The position numbers and the translations under genes were made by a program. The notes under the pieces were generated by a model that was not told the origin of the DNA, ran no database searches, and was given only the letters and a program-made list of their open reading frames with translations. Shown here one piece after another: positions 1 through 7,692 of a DNA stretch of 35,182 nucleotides; the stretch's first letter is position 1; each line of letters opens with the position of its first letter. This DNA comes from Opitutia bacterium (GTDB taxonomy: Bacteria > Verrucomicrobiota > Verrucomicrobiia > Opitutales > UBA953), in NCBI GenBank assembly GCA_947378845.1, contig CANCLQ010000013.1, forward strand, positions 1-35,182, read 5' to 3'.

Positions 1-153
1 CGCGCCGCCGCCGAACTTGAAGCCAAGAAGCGGGCTTATGCTGAATTCAACAGTCGCTACGCCCTCCTTGAAAGCCGTCGCCGCAATAAACTCATCACCG
101 AAGATGAGTTCAAGGAACAGCTGACCGCCCTTCGCAAGGAGCTGACCAAATAA
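1..153 (+). CDS. C-terminal end of a SHOCT-like protein (partial)
   Basis: An open frame enters from the left edge and stops at TAA 151-153, leaving 50 residues. The visible part is highly charged and probably helical (many Ala, Glu, Lys and Arg). Its last 25 residues, with RNKLITEDEFKEQL followed by LRKEL, resemble the SHOCT short C-terminal domain, whose usual pattern is a helix, then a G/L-I-T-x-E-E-F turn, then a second helix. SHOCT domains sit at the end of many unrelated bacterial proteins, often membrane or oligomerising ones, so the function of the whole protein cannot be told from this piece. A strong terminator follows 18 bases after the stop. Confidence 0.6.
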   Translation, partial: RAAAELEAKKRAYAEFNSRYALLESRRRNKLITEDEFKEQLTALRKELTK

Positions 154-171
154 GTCCAGCTCTCGCTTAAT

Positions 172-202
172 AAAAAGCCCGACGATTTGTCGGGCTTTTT
201 TA
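172..202 (+). terminator. Rho-independent terminator after the SHOCT-like gene
   Basis: A perfect 12-base-pair stem (172-183 with 189-200; core GCCCGAC/GTCGGGC) has a 5-base loop and ends in a run of T. The A-run on the 5' side makes it potentially bidirectional. It separates the upstream gene from gcvT, whose start lies 37 bases further on. Confidence 0.9.
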
Positions 203-216
203 TTGGAACTATTACT

Positions 217-223
217 AAAGGAG
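217..223 (+). promoter_or_regulatory. Shine-Dalgarno sequence of gcvT
   Basis: AAAGGAG lies 14 bases before ATG 238. It supports a start near 238 and argues against the upstream in-frame TTG at 187, which sits inside the terminator stem. It is one of the few convincing Shine-Dalgarno sites in the window. Confidence 0.6.
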
Positions 224-237
224 AACAATTTCTGATC

Positions 238-1326
238 ATGACCGAGCCACTCGCCCGCACGCCACTTTTTGATTTCCACGTCGCTCAAGGCGCACGCCTC
301 GTTCCTTTCGCAGGATGGGAAATGCCCGTACAATACACCGGCATCATCGAAGAACATATCGCCGTTCGTAAAGCAGCCGGACTGTTTGATGTCTCGCACA
401 TGGGCGAAGCGCGTGTTCGCGGTCGCGATGCGGCAGCCTTCCTCGATCGAATCATGACTAACGAGATGAGCTCAATTAAGCCTGGCTCCGCTCGCTACAC
501 AATCATGTGCCAGCCCGACGGCGGCTGCGTTGATGACCTCATCGTCTACCGAATTTCAGAAAGCGATTTCTTTATCTGTCTCAATGCATCCAACGCCAAA
601 AAAGATATCGCATGGATGCAATCGCACATCGGCACAGCGCAAGTTGAGGTGATCGATGAATGCAAAGCTTGGGCACAACTCGCACTCCAAGGTCCACTCG
701 CTGAAAAAATCTTGAGCCTACACACAGAGTTGCCACTCGCCGAAATCAAGCGCTTCCAATTTCTCGTCGGCACCGTTGCGGGCGCTTCTGGCTGTATTGT
801 ATCGCGCACCGGCTACACCGGCTCGGCAGGTTTCGAAATTTATTTACCAGCCACACAAGCCACTGCCGTCGCACAAAAACTTATCGAAGTCGGCAAACCT
901 CTTGGACTGCTCCCTGTTGGACTCGGTGCTCGCGACTCACTCCGACTCGAAGCCGGCTACCCACTCTACGGACATGAGATTTCTGAAACAATATCGCCCA
1001 TCCAAGCGGGCCTCGGCTGGACAGTTAAATTAAATAAAGGAGAGTTCATCGGTCGCGCGGCCCTCCAAAAACAAGTAGAGCAAGGCACCGCCTCCAAAGT
1101 CGTCCACTTTGTTCTTAATGATCGCCGCATCGCCCGACAAGGAACGCCCGTTCTATCTGGCGACACCGTCGGCGGCGAAGTCCTCTCCGGCACTCTCTCG
1201 CCTATTTTAAATAAGCCCATCGGCTCAGCACTCGTTCAAAGCGACGCCAAAGCCGAGACGCTCGCCGTCGATATTCGCGGCACGCGTATTCCCCTGCAAA
1301 TTGCGATTGCACCCTTCGTTAAATAA
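238..1326 (+). CDS. gcvT: Glycine cleavage system T protein (aminomethyltransferase)
   Basis: The T protein takes the aminomethyl group from the lipoylated H protein, releases ammonia and gives 5,10-methylene-tetrahydrofolate; it is cytosolic. The 362-residue length matches the family (about 360-370). The N-terminus TPLFDFH followed by VPFAGWEMPVQYTG is the classic GcvT opening. FDVSHMGE, SRTGYTGSAGFEIY and GLGARDSLRLEAGYPLYGHE are further family blocks, and the C-terminal barrel holds FIGRAAL and GTLSP. ATG 238 is chosen because it follows a Shine-Dalgarno and gives the expected N-terminus. gcvH follows after 20 bases, so the two are probably cotranscribed. The P protein (gcvP) is not in the window. 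Confidence 0.97.
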   Translation: MTEPLARTPLFDFHVAQGARLVPFAGWEMPVQYTGIIEEHIAVRKAAGLFDVSHMGEARVRGRDAAAFLDRIMTNEMSSIKPGSARYTIMCQPDGGCVDDLIVYRISESDFFICLNASNAKKDIAWMQSHIGTAQVEVIDECKAWAQLALQGPLAEKILSLHTELPLAEIKRFQFLVGTVAGASGCIVSRTGYTGSAGFEIYLPATQATAVAQKLIEVGKPLGLLPVGLGARDSLRLEAGYPLYGHEISETISPIQAGLGWTVKLNKGEFIGRAALQKQVEQGTASKVVHFVLNDRRIARQGTPVLSGDTVGGEVLSGTLSPILNKPIGSALVQSDAKAETLAVDIRGTRIPLQIAIAPFVK

Positions 1327-1346
1327 CTTCCTCTTTCCTCATCACC

Positions 1347-1727
1347 ATGAGCCAAGTTCCTGCCGATCTCCGTTACACCAAAGACCACGAATGGATTCGC
1401 CAAGAGGCTGATGGCACCGCGACCATTGGCATCACCGACCACGCTCAAGCTGCACTGGGCGACGTCACATTTGTTGACCTCCCAAAAGTAGGAAAATCTT
1501 TCGGTGCAGGCGATGTGTTTGGAACCGTTGAATCCGTTAAAGCCGCTTCCGATCTTTATTGCCCAGTGGCTGGCGAAATCGTCGCTACGAATGCTGGACT
1601 CAACGACGCACCTGACCTTGTTAATCGTGAGCCCTACGCAGGCGCTTGGATGATTCGTATTAAACTTAAGAATCCTGCGGACTTCGCACAGTTACTCGAC
1701 GCCAACGCCTACCAGGCGACGCTCTAA
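1347..1727 (+). CDS. gcvH: Glycine cleavage system H protein (lipoyl carrier)
   Basis: This 126-residue protein is the normal GcvH length. The H protein carries the aminomethyl intermediate on a lipoyl-lysine and shuttles it between the P, T and L proteins. The lipoylation motif GTVESVKAASDLY is present, with the modified lysine at residue 65. The N-terminal YTKDHEW and the ITDHAQAALGDV block are typical of the family. ATG 1347 is preceded by a pyrimidine-only stretch (cttcctctttcctc) and not by a Shine-Dalgarno. It follows gcvT closely and very likely shares its transcript. Confidence 0.97.
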   Translation: MSQVPADLRYTKDHEWIRQEADGTATIGITDHAQAALGDVTFVDLPKVGKSFGAGDVFGTVESVKAASDLYCPVAGEIVATNAGLNDAPDLVNREPYAGAWMIRIKLKNPADFAQLLDANAYQATL

Positions 1728-1768
1728 GTAGCCGTACTGCCCTTGCCCTTTTTGCGGGACACCTTACA

Positions 1769-2920
1769 GTGAACCCTGTCATGTCGTTCGCTGATGTACA
1801 CGCCGCACATCCTTGGGATGATGTACTGTCATCGGTACACTCCAAGACTGAGGCTGACGTACAACGCTCACTCGTTCGTGCCGCCCAGGGCATCTGTGAG
1901 CTTGAAGACTTCAAAGCGCTGATTTCACCCGCAGCAACTCCACACCTTGAGACGCTCGCGAAACTCAGTCACGATCGCACCCGTCAACGCTTCGGTCGCA
2001 CCATTCAACTCTTCGCACCTGCTTATCTTTCAAACGAGTGCCAAAATATTTGCACCTACTGTGGTTTCTCTGCGGGCAACAAAGTCGCACGCCGCACACT
2101 TAATCCCGCCGAAATCCTTCGCGAAGCGGGTGCCCTAAAAAAACTCGGCTTTGATCACCTGCTCATTCTGACCGGTGAATCCAATAAGGTGGATGTCGAT
2201 TACTTCGCATCGGCGCTCGATACACTTCGTCCCTACTTCTCTTCCCTCTCAATGGAGGTACAGCCACTTGAAACCGATGAATACGTTCGCCTCCGTCAAC
2301 ACGGACTCAACGCCGTCTTCGTTTATCAAGAAACTTACCACCGCGAAACTTATAACATTCATCACCCGAAAGGAAAAAAATCTGACTTCGCCTGGCGTCT
2401 CGACGCACCCGATCGCATCGGCGAAGCAGGCGTTCATAAAATCGGTCTCGGTGCATTGTTCGGACTCGAGGATTGGCGCACTGAATGCTTCTTCACCGCA
2501 CTCCACCTCCAGTGGCTCGAGCGCAAACACTGGCGCAGTCGCTTCAGCGTTTCCTTCCCGCGCCTTCGCCCACACGAAGGCAACCTACAGCCCAAAGTCG
2601 AAATGACGGATCGCGATCTCGTCCAAGCCATCTGCGCCTTCCGCATTTTTAACGGCGAACTCGAACTCACGCTCAGCACACGCGAAAGTCCTGCCTTCCG
2701 CGACCACGCCTTCAAACTCGGCATCACTTCAATGAGTGCAGGCTCGCGCACTAATCCTGGCGGTTATTCTGAAGGTAAAGAGGCATCGCTTGAACAATTT
2801 GAAATCGAAGACGATCGCACGCCCAGTGAGGTCGCCGGCATGCTCCATAATTCAGGCTACGAAACGGTTTGGAAAGATTGGGATCCTTCCTACGATAAAC
2901 CCGAGACCGTCATCGCATGA
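1769..2920 (+). CDS. thiH: 2-iminoacetate synthase ThiH (radical SAM tyrosine lyase)
   Basis: ThiH cleaves tyrosine with S-adenosylmethionine and a [4Fe-4S] cluster to give dehydroglycine (2-iminoacetate) and p-cresol, the glycine-derived input to the thiamine thiazole ring. The radical SAM signature C-x3-C-x2-C is at residues 91, 95 and 98 (CQNICTYCGFS). Downstream are LLILTGES, a MEVQPL block and QETYHRETY, all ThiH-like, and the 383-residue length fits the family (about 370-380). The start is uncertain: GTG 1769 or ATG 1781, neither with a clear Shine-Dalgarno. thiG, thiS and thiF are not nearby; the neighbours are gcvH (upstream) and rsmE (overlapping by four bases). Related radical SAM enzymes such as HydG or NosL are possible but fit less well. 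Confidence 0.9.
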   Translation: MNPVMSFADVHAAHPWDDVLSSVHSKTEADVQRSLVRAAQGICELEDFKALISPAATPHLETLAKLSHDRTRQRFGRTIQLFAPAYLSNECQNICTYCGFSAGNKVARRTLNPAEILREAGALKKLGFDHLLILTGESNKVDVDYFASALDTLRPYFSSLSMEVQPLETDEYVRLRQHGLNAVFVYQETYHRETYNIHHPKGKKSDFAWRLDAPDRIGEAGVHKIGLGALFGLEDWRTECFFTALHLQWLERKHWRSRFSVSFPRLRPHEGNLQPKVEMTDRDLVQAICAFRIFNGELELTLSTRESPAFRDHAFKLGITSMSAGSRTNPGGYSEGKEASLEQFEIEDDRTPSEVAGMLHNSGYETVWKDWDPSYDKPETVIA

Positions 2921-3666
2921 GCCCCCAACGCGCCTGGCTTGAGCCCGAACAATCTAAACTGTGCACCACCGGTGCGCAGATAAAACTATCGCCCGATGAA
3001 AGTGCACACGTGGTTCGCAGCCTTCGTGCACGTCGCGGTGACGTTCTAATATTAATCGACGGCGAAGGTCTACTCGCCGAGGGCAAACTTCTTTCAGCCG
3101 ACGGCAGCGGTGCAGTCGTTGAAGTAGTACGCACACGCACCTCACCTCGGCCGACACCAGAAATCTACGTTGCCCAAAGCATGCCCAAGGGCGGCACCAT
3201 GGACGACCTTGTGCGCAATATCTGCGAAGCCGGCGCAACAGGTGTCATCCCGCTCGAAACCGCACGCTGCGAATTAAAATTAGACGAAGACCGTGCGCGC
3301 ACCAAGCTTCACCGCTGGCACCAACAAGCCGTCGAAGCATGCAAGCAGTCAGGCAATCCCTGGCTTTCACTCATCTCACCTCCTCGACATTTTTCGGTTT
3401 GGATTGAAAATCTTCCACAACGCACGCCCGGCGAACTTCGCTTACTTGGTTCACTAGGATTAGACGCCAGCGTGGTGCGTGATATCGACTTCAAGACTGC
3501 GAATAAAATTACTTGGCTCATTGGGCCCGAGGGTGATCTCACTCCCGCAGAACAAGAAGCCTCACGCGTGGCAGGATTTATTCCTGTTTCACTCGGGCCC
3601 ACCGTGCTGCGCGCAGAAAACGCCGCCCTCGCCTGCGTTGCCATTACGAACGCGCTCGCGCGATAG
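2917..3666 (+). CDS. rsmE: 16S rRNA (uracil-1498-N3)-methyltransferase RsmE
   Basis: RsmE methylates N3 of U1498 in 16S rRNA of the assembled small subunit, using S-adenosylmethionine in a knotted SPOUT fold. The 249-residue protein shows the family layout: an N-terminal PUA-like domain with HVVRSLRARRGDVLILIDGEG, a central QSMPKG and EACKQSGNP, then the SPOUT knot with IGPEGDLTPAEQ (GPEGD at residues 203-207) and LGPTVLRAENAALA. The usual GPEGG is GPEGD here. The start ATG overlaps the thiH stop in ATGA (2917-2920), indicating translational coupling. The stop lies at the edge of a repeat cluster. Confidence 0.95.
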   Translation: MSPQRAWLEPEQSKLCTTGAQIKLSPDESAHVVRSLRARRGDVLILIDGEGLLAEGKLLSADGSGAVVEVVRTRTSPRPTPEIYVAQSMPKGGTMDDLVRNICEAGATGVIPLETARCELKLDEDRARTKLHRWHQQAVEACKQSGNPWLSLISPPRHFSVWIENLPQRTPGELRLLGSLGLDASVVRDIDFKTANKITWLIGPEGDLTPAEQEASRVAGFIPVSLGPTVLRAENAALACVAITNALAR

Positions 3667-3731
3667 GTAGGGGCGAGACTGCGTCGCGCCCGCTGCCTCG
3701 GGTAGGGACGACACTCCGTCGCCGTCCGCTG
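3666..3731. repeat. Two tandem imperfect copies of a palindromic intergenic repeat
   Basis: Copy A (3666-3694) begins GGTAGGGGCGAGACTGCG and copy B (3701-3731) begins GGTAGGGACGACACTCCGTC; both end in a C-rich arm and CGCTG. Each can fold imperfectly (GGACGAC pairing with GTCGCCGTCC around a CTC loop). A third copy lies at 4843-4870, on the other side of the alcohol dehydrogenase gene. They look like a REP-type dispersed repeat and could also fold in transcripts ending here. Confidence 0.75.
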
Positions 3732-3743
3732 TATCTGATTTCC

Positions 3744-3770
3744 CCTTGCCAACGTGGCACCTTGCCAACG
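3744..3770. repeat. CCTTGCC intergenic motif with a small hairpin
   Basis: CCTTGCC occurs twice (3744-3750 and 3760-3766) with TGCCA-ACG-TGGCA forming a perfect 5-base-pair hairpin (3747-3759). Similar CCTTGCC words followed by a C-rich or CACCTT stretch recur between genes at 1741 and 4880. No function is evident. Confidence 0.4.
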
Positions 3771-3776
3771 CGCCCC

Positions 3777-4781
3777 CTAAACCTTCAGCACCGCGCGATA
3801 CCTCACCGTATTTTTTCTTACTCGATCAATTGCTTCATTCGCTTGTGCCATCGGGAAAACTTCAATTGTCGGTTTAACGTTAAACGTCTCAGCAATATTT
3901 AACATCTGCGTAATCTCTCCTCGGCCGCCAATCGGGCTCGACATAAAACGTCTGCGCTTTCCGAGTAACGACATCAATGGCAACGTCACGGTTTCAGAAC
4001 CGACGCCGACCATACTTAAAGTTCCATCCGCACCCAACGCCTCCAAATAAGCACCGAGCTCAAGAGGCGCGGTTACGGTACTAATAATAATATCCAATGG
4101 CTTCGAAGGTTTCTTCACCAGTCTTCCGCCTTCAGTGACAATAACTTCGTCGGCACCCATGCGACCTAGTTCCTCAACCTTAGATGCGCTGGTCGTAAAT
4201 GCGGTTACAGAATTACCCATGGCTTTCGCAAAGCGTACGGCCATGTGACCAAGTCCGCCGACGCCTATCACGCCAATACGCTGACCAGAAGTCATGCCCG
4301 CCTGACGCAACCCCGAGAAAACCGTAATGCCACCGCACATCAATGGGCCCGCGTGCAATGAATCAATTCCTTCCGGTAGTGGAAATGCGAATCGACTATC
4401 CACACGCACATGCGATGCAAAGCCGCCGTGATGACCCACAATCACGCCTTCATTTGCGTCACAAAGATTTTCCTTACCACTCAAACATTCCGGACAGCTC
4501 AAACAGGCCGAACGCTGCCAGCCAACGCCGACCCGCATACCCTTTTTTAAATGTGAAACTGCGGATCCGACTTCCACTACTTCGCCCACCACTTCATGGC
4601 CTGGCACAATCGGGAACTGCGCAATACCCCAATCGTTATCCATCATGTGGACGTCGCTGTGACAAATTCCGCAGGCAATTACCTGCAGTGTAACCTCGTT
4701 AACTCCAATCGCGTCTAAGTTATAATTAAATGGGGTGAGCGGAGCCTTGGCAGTTTGAGAAGCGAATGCGGATACTTTCAT
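3777..4781 (-). CDS. Zinc-dependent alcohol dehydrogenase, cinnamyl-alcohol type (YahK/AdhA-like)
   Basis: This 334-residue medium-chain dehydrogenase should interconvert alcohols and aldehydes with NAD(P)H in the cytosol. The catalytic-zinc block CGICHSDVH (Cys40) and GHE (His62-Glu63) are present. The structural-zinc lobe has four cysteines, at residues 93, 96, 99 and 107. VGVGWQRSACLSCPEC and GVIVGHHGGFASH resemble the CAD subgroup (E. coli YahK, often NADPH-preferring). The nucleotide-binding GVIGVGGLGHMAV is intact. The gene stands alone between two intergenic repeat clusters and is transcribed away from its malY-like neighbour's 3' end. The substrate cannot be told from sequence. Confidence 0.9.
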   Translation of the reverse strand: MKVSAFASQTAKAPLTPFNYNLDAIGVNEVTLQVIACGICHSDVHMMDNDWGIAQFPIVPGHEVVGEVVEVGSAVSHLKKGMRVGVGWQRSACLSCPECLSGKENLCDANEGVIVGHHGGFASHVRVDSRFAFPLPEGIDSLHAGPLMCGGITVFSGLRQAGMTSGQRIGVIGVGGLGHMAVRFAKAMGNSVTAFTTSASKVEELGRMGADEVIVTEGGRLVKKPSKPLDIIISTVTAPLELGAYLEALGADGTLSMVGVGSETVTLPLMSLLGKRRRFMSSPIGGRGEITQMLNIAETFNVKPTIEVFPMAQANEAIDRVRKNTVRYRAVLKV

Positions 4782-4842
4782 AGGCTCTTACCTTAATAGA
4801 CTTTCTCAAATCCGCCACCCGCGAATCAAGATTTAGGTAGCG

Positions 4843-4870
4843 GGTAGGGACGACGCTCCGTCGCCGTCCG
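4843..4870. repeat. Third copy of the GGTAGGGACGAC palindromic repeat
   Basis: This copy matches copy B at 3701-3728 with a single difference (GACGACG against GACGACA). It is followed by CCTTGCC at 4880, in the same order as after copy B (3744). The repeat and the CCTTGCC motif therefore flank the alcohol dehydrogenase gene on both sides in direct orientation. Confidence 0.75.
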
Positions 4871-4920
4871 TTCACAACCCCTTGCCCCGTGTCGCCTTAC
4901 TCACTTGTACCCTATCAATT

Positions 4921-6075
4921 TTATTTCTTCGCCCGCGCGACGACCTTCTTCATGCGATTCAGCATTTCCTGAAGACGCGAACGCGGACAACCGAAGTTCA
5001 AGCGGACGTGACCAACGCCACCGAAATCATTTCCGTTACTCAAGCCAACGCCGCCTTTTTCAAATTCGGCGTGCGCATCTTCGAAGCCCAAGGCCGAAAC
5101 ATCTAGCCACGCCAAGAAGCTTGATTGTGGACGCTGACGTAAAACGACGCCCGGCATTTCTTTTAATTCTTTCTCAATTAAATCTAAATTGCCGCGTAAA
5201 TAATCCACACAGGCGACGCGCCATTCTTCGCCATGATCAAAAGCTGCTCGAGTTGCTGCTAAACCAAATACGTTTTGGTCGAGAGACATGCCCTGCAGAA
5301 TTCGGCGGAAACGGGTGCGCAGTCCGGCATCCGAAATAATCGCAAATCCGCAGGTTAGGCCCGCAATATTATAGGTTTTGCTCGCAGCCATCAGGGTCAC
5401 TGTGCGGGCTGCAGTATCCTCATTCAATGCAGCAAAAACGGTGTGCTTTGCTTTCGGGTCCAAAATTAAATCACAGTGAATCTCATCCGAACAAACAGTG
5501 AGGTCGTATTTCTTAACGATGGCTGCAAGGCGCTCTAATTCTTCGCGCTCAAAAACTCGGGCCAACGGATTATACGGATTGCACAAAAGTAAAACGCGCG
5601 AGCTGGGCTGCGCACACGACGCTTCCAATTTCGCCCAATCATAAGTCCAGCGACCATTCTCAAAAACCATTTCAAGTTTGATGGCTGAGCGTTCAGAAAT
5701 AATCGGTGCCGTTAAAAATGGTGGATACGCCGGCGACGATGTTACCACTGATTCACCGGGTTTAGTGGCACAACGAATCGCAGCATGAATTCCCGGCACC
5801 AAAGAACACATAAACGTAATCCACTCGGGACGAATATCCCAACCGTGCCGACGTTTCATGTATTTTACAATCGAGGCAAAAACTTCATCACGCTGTGCAG
5901 GATAACCAAATACGCCATGCGCAGCGCGCGCCTTGATCGCGTCCACCACCGCAGGCGGTGATTCAAAATCCATATCCGCAATCCAACTAGGGATAATATC
6001 CCGATTGGCATACCGGTGCCACTTAGTGCTGTCCGTGCCCGCACGCTCCGAACAACTATCAAAATTGAAAGCCAT
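4921..6075 (-). CDS. MalY/PatB family PLP-dependent cystathionine beta-lyase
   Basis: This is a fold-type I aminotransferase-like enzyme that cleaves C-S bonds of cystathionine or similar substrates to pyruvate, ammonia and a thiol. MalY/PatB signatures in order are WIADMDFESP, VFGYPA, TSSPAYPPFL, LLLCNPYNPLARVF, SDEIHCDLIL and the PLP-lysine block AASKTYNIAGL (Lys233 counted from the chosen start). The usual NPHNPxGRV reads NPYNPLARV, an Ala for the conserved Gly. The frame is open 20 codons further upstream to 6135, but ATG 6075 gives the typical opening (MAFNFD) and 384 residues, close to E. coli MalY (390). comF diverges from it across 96 bases, which must hold both promoters. Met/Cys metabolism is the most likely role. 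Confidence 0.9.
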   Translation of the reverse strand: MAFNFDSCSERAGTDSTKWHRYANRDIIPSWIADMDFESPPAVVDAIKARAAHGVFGYPAQRDEVFASIVKYMKRRHGWDIRPEWITFMCSLVPGIHAAIRCATKPGESVVTSSPAYPPFLTAPIISERSAIKLEMVFENGRWTYDWAKLEASCAQPSSRVLLLCNPYNPLARVFEREELERLAAIVKKYDLTVCSDEIHCDLILDPKAKHTVFAALNEDTAARTVTLMAASKTYNIAGLTCGFAIISDAGLRTRFRRILQGMSLDQNVFGLAATRAAFDHGEEWRVACVDYLRGNLDLIEKELKEMPGVVLRQRPQSSFLAWLDVSALGFEDAHAEFEKGGVGLSNGNDFGGVGHVRLNFGCPRSRLQEMLNRMKKVVARAKK

Positions 6076-6171
6076 ACTGAGGTGAACCTTGGATTGAACC
6101 CGCCATCGCGTAAATGCAATTTCGCTGCCCAACACATCAAGTTGTTAAGATTTTTAACGCGACCCTCTCCC

Positions 6172-6900
6172 ATGAGCCTACTCACCGACCTCGACCGCGG
6201 GATGCTCGACCTTGTCTTCCCCCGAGATTGCGTGGTGACGCAGCTCCCCATGGACGAACAAGGGATGCTCTATCTGTCAGAAGACGGCGCCCAACAACTG
6301 GAACGCATCAACGACCCGCGCTGTTACACCTGCGGCCATCCGTTCGATGGCATCCTCGAGGGCGATCGCACCTGCCCCCACTGCCTCGACCTCAACCCAG
6401 CTTTCAATCGTGCAGTCTGTGCCTTCCGGGCCCGTGGCCACATCCGTAAAATCATCCACGAAATCAAGTACGCACGATGCCCCTTTCTAATCGATGATCT
6501 CGTTTCGGTCGCCATCGAAGACGCCCTCATTCGACGCCACCTCGCTGGCGCTCATCTTATTCCTGTTCCACTGCATCAAGAGAAGTTCAACCAGCGCACT
6601 TACAATCAGGCCGAACGTATCGCCGAAATTTTCTGCCAAAAAATTCCTGGGTGCACTTGGTCGCGCGGCCTTATCAAAATTAAACCAACGCCCTCTCAAA
6701 CACTGCTCAGTCGCTCCGAGCGACGACGCAACGTAGCGAAAGCATTCCAAGTTAGCCCCACGGCGCACATCTCACCCAATGTTCGTTATGTTATTATTGA
6801 TGATGTGCTCACTACTGGTGCAACACTGCACGCCTGTGCTCAGGCCCTACGACAGGCCGGTGCTATACACATCGACGCAGCTACCCTAGCCCACGGCTAA
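6172..6900 (+). CDS. ComF family phosphoribosyltransferase-like protein
   Basis: The 242-residue protein has the ComF architecture. An N-terminal region has a zinc-ribbon-like CYTCGHPF and CPHC pair, and a central amphipathic part holds IHEIKYAR. It ends in a PRTase domain with the PRPP-binding motif VIIDDVLTTGAT (residues 207-218). LIPVPLHQEKFNQRTYNQA and TPSQTLLSRSERRRNV are hallmark ComF blocks. In competent bacteria ComF works with the DNA-uptake apparatus, but most homologues lie outside competence operons and their activity is unsettled. ATG 6172 is preferred over an upstream in-frame start at 6016, which would run into the malY-like gene. The start has a pyrimidine-rich leader (ccctctccc) and no Shine-Dalgarno. 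Its 3' end overlaps the convergent pseudouridine synthase by 15 bases. Confidence 0.88.
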   Translation: MSLLTDLDRGMLDLVFPRDCVVTQLPMDEQGMLYLSEDGAQQLERINDPRCYTCGHPFDGILEGDRTCPHCLDLNPAFNRAVCAFRARGHIRKIIHEIKYARCPFLIDDLVSVAIEDALIRRHLAGAHLIPVPLHQEKFNQRTYNQAERIAEIFCQKIPGCTWSRGLIKIKPTPSQTLLSRSERRRNVAKAFQVSPTAHISPNVRYVIIDDVLTTGATLHACAQALRQAGAIHIDAATLAHG

Positions 6901-7692
6901 GGCCGCATCTAATGTCGCTTCATCGATTTGCATTTTACTTATAACAAAGGCTCGCATGTCCGCCGCCAACGGCGCTCGAAAGGTTCGGGTTAAATTAGGT
7001 GACTTAAAATCCAATCGCGACGCATGCAGTGCCTGACGTTCCATTTCCAAAACTTTACCTAAGCGATCCGTCCAGCCGTGCTCCACGAATTCTAAATATA
7101 AAGAATCGTCTCCGCCGTAGAGTTTATCTCCCACGACGGGATGACCCAGCCACAAAGCATGTGCGCGTATCTGGTGCTTACGTCCCGTATGCGGCTGCAC
7201 TCGCACCAAAGTGTAGCCATTACCTTTTAAAACAGGCTCGAAGAATGTTGCCGACGGTGAAGTGCCCGGCCCTTCGCGCACCGCAGTTTTTACTACGACC
7301 TTGCTCGTCTCGTCGGGTCCCAGCGGCTGATCTACTTGCACAGGCTCCTTTAATTCGCCCTTCAAAATTGTGAAATAAGTCTTTGTCACCCAACGACGCT
7401 CCATCGCTGTCTGCGAAGCTGAAGCTGCTGCCACATTCTTCGCGATTAAAATAATTCCGCTGGTCTCGCGATCGAGTCGACTGACCAAATGCATTGTTTC
7501 CAGACCGCGCCACTCGCGCACGGCACCGACGAGTGATGACCACGGCCCATCTTTCGAAGGATGGCAAACCAGCCAACCAGGTTTATCAAAAACTAAAAAG
7601 TCGTCATCCTCTTCAATCAACCAATTTGGCAAGTCGGCCGGATTCACCTTCGGAGCTGGACGACCGGGAACAATAGAATCTTCCCCGCTCAT
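6886..7692 (-). CDS. RluA family RNA pseudouridine synthase
   Basis: This 268-residue enzyme should isomerise uridine to pseudouridine in rRNA or tRNA. The catalytic block HLVSRLDRETSGI carries the nucleophile Asp74, and later family motifs include QPHTGRKHQIRAH, HPVVGDKLYG and LHASRL. FDKPGWLVCHPS is the usual opening of the catalytic domain. There is no S4 domain ahead of it, as in RluA/TruC/RluC-short forms. The target uridine cannot be inferred. The ATG overlaps the folC stop (7689-7692), so it is translationally coupled as the last gene of accD-folC-rluA-like. Confidence 0.92.
   Translation of the reverse strand: MSGEDSIVPGRPAPKVNPADLPNWLIEEDDDFLVFDKPGWLVCHPSKDGPWSSLVGAVREWRGLETMHLVSRLDRETSGIILIAKNVAAASASQTAMERRWVTKTYFTILKGELKEPVQVDQPLGPDETSKVVVKTAVREGPGTSPSATFFEPVLKGNGYTLVRVQPHTGRKHQIRAHALWLGHPVVGDKLYGGDDSLYLEFVEHGWTDRLGKVLEMERQALHASRLDFKSPNLTRTFRAPLAADMRAFVISKMQIDEATLDAALAVG

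Noticed and set aside
187..237. In-frame extension of gcvT to a TTG at 187.
   Set aside because: It begins inside the terminator stem, and the ATG at 238 follows a Shine-Dalgarno and gives the standard GcvT N-terminus.
201..237. Possible glycine riboswitch ahead of gcvT.
   Set aside because: Only 37 bases separate the terminator from the start codon, far too short for a glycine aptamer, and the upstream DNA is coding.
6016..6171. Upstream extension of the ComF-like protein to 6016.
   Set aside because: The extra 52 residues have no ComF similarity and overlap the 5' end of the malY-like gene; ATG 6172 gives a normal family start.
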